A DNA stretch of 64,000 bases from the NCBI GenBank assembly GCA_028278455.1, contig JANQEH010000091.1:1-64000 (forward strand), read 5' to 3'. Within the stretch, counting starts at the first letter, position 1. Every line of letters starts with the position of its first letter. A program made the translations under genes and the position numbers. Positions 17,600 through 24,940 of the stretch are shown in pieces. The DNA is from a bacterium (GTDB lineage: Bacteria > SM23-31). The notes beneath the pieces are model-generated. The model did not search any database. It saw nothing but the letters and a program-made list of their open reading frames with translations, and was not told where the DNA came from.

Positions 17600-18772
17600 T
17601 TAGAATCCTGTAACGAAGCCGAGAAGGAATCTCGTGTTTTCTCTTTCAATGTCGTAAGTGAATTCAGCCATAAATTTCAGGTTAGACCTGTAAAGATGCG
17701 TCAGATTCACAGTCGCAGTTTCGTATTCAGTCTGGAAATAGTCCGAATTATCCCATACCTTATTATATAAGAATACCGTGTAAATATAATCCTTCGGCAT
17801 AAAGAAGAGTTCTCCGAGTATACCTTCAGTCTTAATTTCATCACCCGGAGACGGCAGGAACAGGGGATTGTCATCCTGCCTGTAGACATATTGTAGATTG
17901 AGTTCAGCTTTCTCTCCAGAGATTATAATATCCGGTCCGAGAAAAAGATACTCATTATCTCTGCCGTTCATCTTTTCACTACCATAATATGTGAAACCGC
18001 CCAGATTGAAGACCTTGAAATCCTGCATGACACGGAAGAAAAAGCTTTTATTGCTGTCAATATCGTATGAACCGTGCTCAGATTCATCCTTGCCGTTACC
18101 GTTAAGGATCTCGAGAGCAAGGTCAGTTCCTGCATGCGTGGCATAGGTGAAAATGATACCCCTGTCGTATTTCAGATTGGCCACGCTGTAACCTACTTTT
18201 GTCTTATAGGGTTCATAATCCTCAAACGTCAGCCTCAGCTCTCTTTTCATCAACGGATCGGAAATCTGGAACTGTCCTACCATAATATCCAGTTCGGATC
18301 CGCCTATATTGTTAAAATGAACGTAAGCATCCTCAATACCGGCAACTTCTCCATGCTCGGACATATAGAAATACATGTAGTAACCCACATTATCCGCAAC
18401 ATTACCGCCGGACAGGACTTTAAGCCCCCATGGATTCTTGAAATCGTTTGTAACATCATCGTCAGGTGTGATCGAGTAATATGCATCGAACCTGACACCG
18501 AGCGGCAGCTCTCTCATTAATGTCAGCCTGTCATCCCCAGTATTCCGGTATGCTCTGGGGGGTTCTTCACCGTCCGGAAGCTCAAAACCATTCCCCGCGA
18601 ATTCTTCACCATATTCTTTAAGCTTTGGGAACGGATTGTGGCAGGTTGTACATGATAGATTATACTTACGGGCAAAAGCGGGTATTGCGTGAGCCCGGTT
18701 TACAGCCGAATCAATAACTATAGAAACCAGGAATATGGCCAGAATTCCAGAAAACATCGTCTTTAGTTTCAT
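17600..18772 (-). CDS. outer-membrane beta-barrel protein with N-terminal CxxCH haem site
   Basis: About 390 residues from the ATG at 18772, which has GAGGA eight bases upstream (an ATG 15 bases earlier overlaps that site). A signal peptide ends at about AHA. Just after it, SCTTCHNPFPKLKEYG gives a single c-type haem motif. The remainder is alternating beta strands with many aromatic residues and a terminal Phe (FLLGFVTGF), as in outer-membrane porins. Proteins with this IPAFARKY-CxxCH-barrel layout occur in metal- or sulfur-cycling bacteria and are thought to bring electrons to or through the outer membrane. It lies 195 bases downstream of a pentahaem cytochrome gene on the same strand, suggesting a porin-cytochrome electron conduit. 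Function inferred. Confidence 0.8.
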   Translation of the reverse strand: MKLKTMFSGILAIFLVSIVIDSAVNRAHAIPAFARKYNLSCTTCHNPFPKLKEYGEEFAGNGFELPDGEEPPRAYRNTGDDRLTLMRELPLGVRFDAYYSITPDDDVTNDFKNPWGLKVLSGGNVADNVGYYMYFYMSEHGEVAGIEDAYVHFNNIGGSELDIMVGQFQISDPLMKRELRLTFEDYEPYKTKVGYSVANLKYDRGIIFTYATHAGTDLALEILNGNGKDESEHGSYDIDSNKSFFFRVMQDFKVFNLGGFTYYGSEKMNGRDNEYLFLGPDIIISGEKAELNLQYVYRQDDNPLFLPSPGDEIKTEGILGELFFMPKDYIYTVFLYNKVWDNSDYFQTEYETATVNLTHLYRSNLKFMAEFTYDIERENTRFLLGFVTGF

Positions 18773-18852
18773 TATTTTTATCCTCATAATATCAATGGTT
18801 GAATGTATAGGTTTTCATAATAGTACGCTAAATCTAAATCCATATTCCGCTC

Positions 18853-18912
18853 TGAGATTTCCCGGTTTACCCCTAACCATGGTGCAGTATCGGGGCTGAG
18901 CTCGAAATGACA
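18853..18912. repeat. ATTTCGAG-type intergenic repeat
   Basis: Runs from TGAGATTTCCCGG to GCTCGAAATGACA between the two cytochrome genes, so it lies inside the presumed transcript. Confidence 0.6.
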
Positions 18913-18967
18913 ATCGGAATATCGTAAATCATTTTTGCATCATCATGTCTCTGCGGTGTCAGTTTTC

Positions 18968-20323
18968 TTACCAGAATATTTCGAATGTTGTGCTTGACTC
19001 ATTAATCAGGACATGTTCTTTTTCGTCTTCGGGCACATTCAGATAATCGGAAACTGGATTAACAAGCCTGCTGTAATAGAGTCTCGCGGTTACAGTTACC
19101 TTACCTTCGGGAATATCATCCGGAAGATCCCATGTGTATTTCTCGATCTTTGTTTCTCGCGGACCTATCCTGTAATCTGTACCGAGAGAAGCAGTGTTCC
19201 ACTGACAGATCGTCATTCTCCCCTTCGGGTCAAAATAAGCCATTCTGAAAATCCTGTCGCCGACAGGGACGCCATCACGCGGGAGTCCCTTGAAATCCGG
19301 AATACCCATTATTTCACCAATATCCTGGTATGCAAGCTCATCGCTTGCTATAGTGTATTTCTCACCTTCAAATCCTTTTTCATCTACGGCAAGATGATAT
19401 TTCCTTCCTTTGGAGTCCACGGCTTCGACATTCAGCCACATTATCCTGTCCTCAACTGCTCCGGTCGGTATTTTATGACCGGCTTTTGCATTATGGAGTA
19501 CTGCTTTAAGCACAACAGGCATACCTGGTTCGGTCTCTCTGGTATCGGGGTGTATCCTGAGTTCAACCGATCCGCGCAGCTTTGCCGGAGAATGAGCTCC
19601 GTGAAAAAGATGCTGGGCAACATCATCATATTCTTCCTTTGCCATAACGGCATTTCTGCCGGGCGCTCCGGGCATGTGGCAGTCCTGACATCTTACACCC
19701 TGCTCGGAATACTCACCTTCCTTCCATTCGATCTGGGTGCTTTTAACCCAGATTCCAAAGGGATTCTTCTCATTGTGGCAAACTCCGCAGAAATCCGCGG
19801 TTCGGATAAAATCCGAATACTGAGTAGTATGCTCAGGAGACTCGACACCATCCCTGTTGCCGTATTTTATCTTTCCGGGTTTGCTGATGAAGTTGAAATT
19901 ATGGGGTATATCACCAACAAATCCGGTAATAGTATGGCAGACATCACATGATACAGATTCATTTGCACGTGAATTCTCCGATGGACGCGGCGGCGGTGTA
20001 TCTCCCGCAAAGAAGGCCAGGGGCGCATGACATCCGTTACAGCCGTCTGCAACGGGTTTCATTTTCGGATCTTTTTCTCCATGCTTTACAGCAAGTTCGA
20101 AATATTCAATCTCATCCCAGTGGTGGGTATAAGCAACAGACATCATTGCCTGGTTCCACTGCTCATAAATATCGATATGGCAGGACCTGCATTTAGCCGG
20201 TTTCTCGAAATCATCATATTTGAATATCCCGTGTGCAGCATCTCCAACCCTGACATCCTGTGCTGATACATTTAACGGTAGAACTATAAACAGGATCAAA
20301 ATACAAGAAAATATTGATCTCAT
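18968..20323 (-). CDS. exported pentahaem c-type cytochrome
   Basis: A 451-residue periplasmic or surface cytochrome. After a signal peptide (cleaved near VSA) there are five CxxCH motifs: CRSCH 45-49, CNGCH 95-99, CDVCH 126-130, CGVCH 179-183 and CQDCH 212-216, with extra His residues available as distal ligands (for example THHW 66-69). The haem region resembles the cytochrome c554/NrfB-like multihaem family. Residues 250-451 are a haem-free beta-sandwich-like domain (HKIPTGAVEDRIMWLNVEA and following). AAAGG precedes the ATG. It is the upstream partner of the monohaem barrel protein. Likely role: electron transfer between periplasm and outer membrane; donor and acceptor unknown. Confidence 0.88.
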   Translation of the reverse strand: MRSIFSCILILFIVLPLNVSAQDVRVGDAAHGIFKYDDFEKPAKCRSCHIDIYEQWNQAMMSVAYTHHWDEIEYFELAVKHGEKDPKMKPVADGCNGCHAPLAFFAGDTPPPRPSENSRANESVSCDVCHTITGFVGDIPHNFNFISKPGKIKYGNRDGVESPEHTTQYSDFIRTADFCGVCHNEKNPFGIWVKSTQIEWKEGEYSEQGVRCQDCHMPGAPGRNAVMAKEEYDDVAQHLFHGAHSPAKLRGSVELRIHPDTRETEPGMPVVLKAVLHNAKAGHKIPTGAVEDRIMWLNVEAVDSKGRKYHLAVDEKGFEGEKYTIASDELAYQDIGEIMGIPDFKGLPRDGVPVGDRIFRMAYFDPKGRMTICQWNTASLGTDYRIGPRETKIEKYTWDLPDDIPEGKVTVTARLYYSRLVNPVSDYLNVPEDEKEHVLINESSTTFEIFW

Positions 20324-20478
20324 GATATGCCTTTCAGGATAGTTGAAAAGTAATGACCTGCATTAATATATATTACAGATTCCCGTTTTCAAACAATAAA
20401 TTAAGGGATAACAACGAATTAGAGCCAATTTCGGCGGAATTCTTCCGGGATCTGACATTGGATTTCCTCATGACAGAG

Positions 20479-20540
20479 GCACTGCCAAAGTGGCACGCAA
20501 TATTGACATATTTTTAGAATATGTGTCATTGTGGCAGTGC
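20479..20540 (+). promoter_or_regulatory. nested palindrome, candidate enhancer site for a sigma-54 activator
   Basis: GCACTGCCA at 20479-20487 is exactly complementary to TGGCAGTGC at 20532-20540. Nested inside, TTGACATAT (20503-20511) nearly pairs with ATATGTGTCA (20519-20528). It ends about 90 bases upstream of the sigma-54 promoter, the usual position of upstream activator sites. Confidence 0.5.
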
Positions 20541-20627
20541 GTGAAAGAAGGGCAGATTATGGTGTGTTGTCTTGAGAAGTGTTGTAATAGCATAAATAAC
20601 AACAGCTTACGATGGCGGAAGAAATTT

Positions 20628-20643
20628 TGGCACGGGTGTTGCT
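20628..20643 (+). promoter_or_regulatory. sigma-54 (RpoN) promoter of hsp20
   Basis: TGGCACGGGTGTTGCT matches the -24/-12 consensus TGGCACG-N4-TTGCW at every defined position with correct spacing. Transcription would start near 20654, about 70 bases before the hsp20 ATG, leaving a leader that contains AAAGGAG at its end. Confidence 0.85.
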
Positions 20644-20724
20644 TATATATTAGGCGTAGTCGAAAGGGAGAATGAAATTTTAAAAGGAAACTAAATATAA
20701 AATAAAATGTAAAGGAGAATTAAA

Positions 20725-21180
20725 ATGACACTTGTAAAATGGAGACCCGTCAATGCGTTAGACGCATTCAGTAATTTCGATTCAATGTTTGACAGTATGT
20801 TTTCACGTCCTGCAGTTTACAGACGGAGAAGAAACAGTGATATCGTACCGAAAGTGAACGTGAGCGAGAATGAAAAAGAGTATCTGTTCATGGTAGAGAT
20901 CCCCGGAATCGATAAAAAGGATGTCGAGTTATCCTTTAAAGAGGATGTTTTGACTATCAAGGGCGAGAGAGTACAGGAGAAAAAGGACGAAAAAGAAGAA
21001 AATAAAGATTGCCTGCACTGCAGCGAGATATCTTACGGTAAGTTCGAGAGATCGTTCCGTCTTGCAAATCCTGTGATCGATTCAAAAATCACGGCTTCTT
21101 ATAAGAACGGAATTCTCGATATCGTTGTACCGAAGGAAAAGGTCGAAGAGCCTGTATCCCAGAAGATCACGATAAAATAA
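20725..21180 (+). CDS. small heat shock protein, Hsp20/alpha-crystallin family
   Basis: ATP-independent holdase chaperone of 151 residues. N-terminal arm (NALDAFSNFDSMFDSMFS) is followed by an alpha-crystallin domain from about residue 40 (VPKVNVSENEKEYLFMVEIPG, split by KKDVELSFKEDVLTIKGER) to the NGILDIVVPK motif, ending with the I-x-I-type tail ITIK. An acidic, Cys-containing insert (ENKDCLHCSE) sits in the loop before the dimerisation strand. AAAGGAG precedes the ATG. The gene is a single transcription unit between a sigma-54 promoter and a strong terminator, indicating stress or growth-phase control by an unidentified enhancer-binding protein. Confidence 0.95.
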   Translation: MTLVKWRPVNALDAFSNFDSMFDSMFSRPAVYRRRRNSDIVPKVNVSENEKEYLFMVEIPGIDKKDVELSFKEDVLTIKGERVQEKKDEKEENKDCLHCSEISYGKFERSFRLANPVIDSKITASYKNGILDIVVPKEKVEEPVSQKITIK

Positions 21181-21230
21181 CTATTCATGTGTCGGATGAA
21201 TTAAAGAACAACCTTTCGGGGTAGAGAATA

Positions 21231-21260
21231 AAAGGCGGTAAATAATTTACCGCCTTTTTT
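21231..21260 (+). terminator. intrinsic terminator after hsp20
   Basis: AAAGGCGGTAAA and TTTACCGCCTTT form a 12-bp stem with a 4-base loop and a T run. A near copy is found at 21566-21594. Confidence 0.85.
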
Positions 21261-21387
21261 ATTATATTCTAAGAATTTGTACCTACCATTATGAACATAT
21301 TTATTGCATTATCTGCTAGATAAGTGGATTTTTGCGGCATTTTCAAGATTGTTTGAAGAAGTACAACTAATAAATAATAATAGAAAC

Positions 21388-21505
21388 TGGATTTCCGCTT
21401 TCGTGTGAATGACAGGGATAAAGATACTTCATTGAGATAATATAAGGAGCTTTTTTTAAAAAACTGATTTCTCAACACCCTTAAACAAGTTTGAGGGTAC
21501 CACTG
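21388..21505. repeat. repeat fragments in the hsp20-regulator gap
   Basis: GGATTTCCGCTTTCG with GAATGACAGG (21388-21420) and an ACACCCTTAAACAAGTTTG / GGGTACC hairpin (21475-21500) resembling the inner part of the 5282-5413 element. The rest of 21261-21565 shows no supported gene. Confidence 0.45.
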
Positions 21506-21565
21506 CTATATAAGTATTCTAATCAGAAGATGAATTATACTTATTTGCAGTAAAAGTAAAAAATA

Positions 21566-21594
21566 AAAGGCGGTAAATGATTTACCACCTTTTT
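21566..21594 (-). terminator. intrinsic terminator of the reverse-strand regulator operon
   Basis: On the reverse strand GGTGGTAAA and TTTACCGCC pair and are followed by TTTTATTTTTT, 34 bases after the stop of the receiver gene. It is nearly the same sequence as the hsp20 terminator. Confidence 0.75.
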
Positions 21595-21627
21595 ATGGAT
21601 AGAATTCAGAATTTCCATTTTCGCATA

Positions 21628-21981
21628 TCAGCCTATCGCTTCTTTTACCTTTTCAGCAAGCTGTTCTTTATTGATCGGTTTATCGAAGACAGCGAAAGGC
21701 TTCGGCAGGGCAAGATGTCTGCCGGGAAGGCCGCTGATAACTATGATGGGAATATCTTTATATTTCGGATCGCGGTGGATCTTCCTATAGAAATCAGTCC
21801 CTGTATTTTTCGGCATTTGAAGGTCAAGTGTGATCAGGTCGGGCATTTCGGATCTTACTTTTTCAAGGGCTTCCTCACCGTTATTGGCGATCATGGTTTC
21901 ATAACCTTCCTTTTTAAGCAGGGTATCCAGAAAAATGATAATATCATCTTCATCATCAACGATCAGGATCTTCTTAGCCAT
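21628..21981 (-). CDS. single-domain response regulator
   Basis: A 117-residue CheY-like receiver with no output domain. Acidic pocket Asp9-Asp10, phospho-acceptor Asp53 (TLDLQMP) and Lys101 (FDKPI) are present. The ATG at 21981 has GGAGG seven bases upstream; two in-frame ATGs further upstream overlap that site and are rejected. It is the last gene of the reverse-strand run and lies 90 bases after the dual-PAS kinase gene. It probably relays phosphate by protein contact with an unknown partner. Confidence 0.92.
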   Translation of the reverse strand: MAKKILIVDDEDDIIIFLDTLLKKEGYETMIANNGEEALEKVRSEMPDLITLDLQMPKNTGTDFYRKIHRDPKYKDIPIIVISGLPGRHLALPKPFAVFDKPINKEQLAEKVKEAIG

Positions 21982-22071
21982 TAGCATATCCTCCAAAATT
22001 GTAATATTTTTTAAAATATACTATTTTATCAGGGCTATTTCAAGTAGATAATTCAAAATCGGATGTTGGTA

Positions 22072-23703
22072 TTAGTCAATTATTTTATGTGGGAATACAG
22101 CCTTGAAAGTTGTTCCTTTTCCTACCTCGGAAGTGAATGTAATTATTCCCCCATGCTCCTCAACGATCTTATGCGCAACCAGCAGCCCCAGTCCGGTTCC
22201 TTCTCTTCCTTTTGTTGAAAAGAAATCCTCGAACACGTTTTCACCGACATGACCCGGGATACCCTGTCCGTTGTCCTCGACCTCGAAGATGTATTTATTA
22301 TCATCCTCACTGTAAGAACCGTTTACCAGGATCATATGAGAATCCTTACCTTCGGTAGAATCAATAGCGCACGCATCAAAAGCATTTATAATAAAATTTG
22401 TCAGCAGGCTGTGGAGGGCATCCGGATCGAACTTGCCTATCGGCATTTTTTCCGGGACTATTACGGAAAATTCGATCCCCTCTTTGGCAGCCCTGTCCCT
22501 GAACAATTCGTTCACACTGCTGATTACTGTACAGGGATCAATATTCTTGAATTCCATTTCCCGCTCTTTTGAACAATACAGCAGGTCTTTCACTATCCGA
22601 GCCACTTTCTCTACGTTTCTCTGGATCATTCCCCATCCCTGTTTTATCATATCCTGATCCTCATCCTCCATGCCTGTATTGACAACGAAGATACCTCCCT
22701 CGAGCCCCATCAGGATATTTTTGATCCTGTGCGCCATTGTGGCAATTGTCTTTCCCATATTTGTAAGTTCACGCTGCAGATTTTTAACTTCTGTAATATC
22801 GGTAGACAATTCCATAACAGAGGTGATCTCACCTTCCTTATTATATATTGGAGAGGAATACGCGATCACATTGGCTGTGGTGCCGTCTTTTTTTATTATA
22901 GTGGTCTCTTTGCTGTATATTTTACCGTCCTGCATAGTCCTGGCTACATGACAGTCATTGCATACGGTATTCTGTTTCTTGTAAACTTCATAGCAGCACT
23001 TTCCTGTATTATCTCCGAATTCCTGCTTGAAAAGGTTGTTCGACCTCACAATCTTAAAATCCCTGTCCTGGACTGATATGTAACATGGTACCTTTTCGAA
23101 GAGATCCATAAATTCTTTGCGGCTTGTTTCAATTTCTTCCTGAAGCTGCTTGACCTGTGTGATATTTGTAGACATCTCCATTACACCCTTGATCTTGCCT
23201 ATTTCATCATATACCGGTGTGGTATTGACAATCATCTGTGCAAGCTTACCGTCTTTTGTTATAACTGTTTCCTCAGTCGTGTAAGTCTTACCATCCTCAA
23301 AAGTTTTTTTCACGGAACAGTTCGGGCAGATCTCATCATATCCTTTATATACTTTGAAACAATACTCTCCAATTCTATCCCCAAAATCCTTTCTGAAGAG
23401 TTCATTTGTTCTGATGATTTTGAGGTCCTTATCCTGAATAGAGAGATAGCATGGAACCTGCTGGAAGAATCTGTCCACAACAGGGCTGTAGAGGGCAGCG
23501 CCGGATTGTCTTATCTTATAGGAGGCGATTCCCAGGAAAAGTAAAACGGCTGCCAGGATAAGACCGAAAATTAGTGGATGAACATAAACACCTGTTAATA
23601 CTAATGCGATGGCAAGGATAATTCTGAAGACCACGATCTTCCTGATAGATGTGGTGATCCATTCATAAGCACGAAATACAATGTTGAATTTCGAAAGAGG
23701 CAT
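22072..23703 (-). CDS. membrane sensor histidine kinase with two Cys-rich PAS domains
   Basis: A 543-residue kinase. Two transmembrane helices at about 24-62 form a short hairpin with no sizeable periplasmic domain, so sensing is probably internal. Two homologous PAS domains follow (about 75-190 and 200-315), both opening with PCYxSxQDxDxKIxR and both carrying the same Cys pattern, a Cys before VYK and a CxxC about 12 residues later (YCFKVYK then CPNC; CCYEVYK then CNDC). The HisKA motif MAHRIKN contains His325, and the HATPase part has the N box NFIINAFDA, DNGQGIP and GTGLGL. The Cys sets suggest redox or metal sensing. It is five bases downstream of a receiver gene and sits in the same run as a membrane redox complex. 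Confidence 0.9.
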   Translation of the reverse strand: MPLSKFNIVFRAYEWITTSIRKIVVFRIILAIALVLTGVYVHPLIFGLILAAVLLFLGIASYKIRQSGAALYSPVVDRFFQQVPCYLSIQDKDLKIIRTNELFRKDFGDRIGEYCFKVYKGYDEICPNCSVKKTFEDGKTYTTEETVITKDGKLAQMIVNTTPVYDEIGKIKGVMEMSTNITQVKQLQEEIETSRKEFMDLFEKVPCYISVQDRDFKIVRSNNLFKQEFGDNTGKCCYEVYKKQNTVCNDCHVARTMQDGKIYSKETTIIKKDGTTANVIAYSSPIYNKEGEITSVMELSTDITEVKNLQRELTNMGKTIATMAHRIKNILMGLEGGIFVVNTGMEDEDQDMIKQGWGMIQRNVEKVARIVKDLLYCSKEREMEFKNIDPCTVISSVNELFRDRAAKEGIEFSVIVPEKMPIGKFDPDALHSLLTNFIINAFDACAIDSTEGKDSHMILVNGSYSEDDNKYIFEVEDNGQGIPGHVGENVFEDFFSTKGREGTGLGLLVAHKIVEEHGGIITFTSEVGKGTTFKAVFPHKIID

Positions 23704-23708
23704 TCTTT

Positions 23709-24080
23709 TTATTCACCGAGAAGCTCATTCACTTTAGTTATCAGAGAATCGGGATCGATCGGTTTTTCCAAAAACAGCGTCGGACCGATCTTATCTCCAT
23801 CTTCAAAGAAGTCCCGGTTTCCGGATACACCGGACAAAACTATTACCGGTAAATCCTTCATATCTTCCCTGGCACGTATCAAACTGAAAAAATTGATACC
23901 GCTTTTTTTCGGCATGACAATATCAAGAGTTACCAGATCGGGTGTAAAATCATCAATTACCTCGAGCGCTTCTTCTCCGTTCGGGGCGAGAGCTGTTTCA
24001 AAACCGGCTTTATTGAACATTACCTGTAGATATATACGCATATCTTCTTCATCATCGATAATCAGAATTTTCTTAGGCAT
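23709..24080 (-). CDS. single-domain response regulator
   Basis: Receiver-only protein of 123 residues: Asp9-Asp10 acidic pair, phospho-acceptor Asp53 (TLDIVMPKK) and the switch Lys in LEKPI. It resembles the receiver at 21628, so the two flank the kinase gene as likely duplicates. It ends five bases before the kinase start, so the two are translated from one message. Confidence 0.92.
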   Translation of the reverse strand: MPKKILIIDDEEDMRIYLQVMFNKAGFETALAPNGEEALEVIDDFTPDLVTLDIVMPKKSGINFFSLIRAREDMKDLPVIVLSGVSGNRDFFEDGDKIGPTLFLEKPIDPDSLITKVNELLGE

Positions 24081-24121
24081 GGTTACTTAGCTCCTCTGGG
24101 TTAATAATTTGATTTGATGAT

Positions 24122-24925
24122 CTAACCATCACCTTCAACGATTTGTTTGGCATCCGGATGATCTATTCTCTTCAATACATTAAATATCTTATCATGGTAT
24201 GCAGCTTTTTCCATCAGCCGTACGAGATGTGTTATCAGCTCCGGGCTGTCAATAGTAGATAGTTTATCCTCTGCTAACTTTCTGATATCCGGATTTGCGT
24301 GCGTAAGGCCGAGAACAAGATACTCGAGGGCAATAGCGGCGCTTTCACCGCCCAGACTTAAAATCTCACCGAGAGATTCGAGAGATCCTTTGCTTCCTCT
24401 GAATTTTCCCAGTGCCCTGACGAGCCTTGCACCCCCGTATTTTTCAATGAGGGCCTTTATCTCATCAAGGCTTTTTACTTTATATTCTTCTTCCTTTTTT
24501 TCGGCAACTTCCTCTATAAAAGCCTCATCTGCAAAATTCTCGATAGCCATTCGCCTGACAGACATGCTGTATTCTTTATCCCTTGCAATGTCCTCCAGGA
24601 TTTTTGTATCTGTGATCAATGATAGACAGGCACCCGTCAGCTTGAAGTTTTTACGAACCTTGATTATGTGTGCTAATTTTTCCTGAGATTCTATCCGCTC
24701 AACTGCGGCAATTCTGGAATCGACTTCCTTTCCGTCAAGTGCAATCTCCATCAACTTTTCCTGATTAGAGATCTTTGTAACTGCAGCGTCCCGTACTCGA
24801 GGTGAGTTATCGTTTTTAGCCAGATCTGTCAGAACATCCTGATCAGATATCTTCTCTACAGACTTCAGTCTCACTTCCGGATCTTTAGATAGGTGATCGG
24901 GCTTAAAAAAATCAAAAACACTCAT
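24122..24925 (-). CDS. HEAT-repeat-like protein
   Basis: An all-helical 267-residue soluble protein. The N-terminal half repeats a unit of about 20-25 residues built around a D/E-x-x-V/L-R-x-x-A-V-x-x-I pattern (LKSVEKISDQDVL, RDAAVTKISNQEKL, RIAAVERIESQEKL), and the C-terminal half has further HEAT-like helices. Such repeats act as protein-binding scaffolds. It begins 15 bases after the iron-sulfur subunit gene and is followed after 41 bases by the receiver-kinase genes, so it probably links the redox complex to its regulators or assists its assembly. That role is inference. Confidence 0.75.
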   Translation of the reverse strand: MSVFDFFKPDHLSKDPEVRLKSVEKISDQDVLTDLAKNDNSPRVRDAAVTKISNQEKLMEIALDGKEVDSRIAAVERIESQEKLAHIIKVRKNFKLTGACLSLITDTKILEDIARDKEYSMSVRRMAIENFADEAFIEEVAEKKEEEYKVKSLDEIKALIEKYGGARLVRALGKFRGSKGSLESLGEILSLGGESAAIALEYLVLGLTHANPDIRKLAEDKLSTIDSPELITHLVRLMEKAAYHDKIFNVLKRIDHPDAKQIVEGDG

Positions 24926-24940
24926 TTCTTCCTCATCAGC

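Noticed and set aside
20488-20508. a second sigma-54 promoter (GTGGCACGCAATATTGACA)
   Set aside because: The -12 GC dinucleotide is missing and the sequence lies within the upstream palindrome; the site at 20628 is perfect.
21269-21478. 69-codon reverse frame between hsp20 and the receiver gene
   Set aside because: It starts inside repeat-derived sequence, ends beside the terminator and shows no family features.
22900-23000. CNDCH in the second PAS domain as a c-type haem site
   Set aside because: The domain follows two membrane helices with no export of this part expected, and the first PAS copy has CPNCS without His, so a covalent haem is unlikely.
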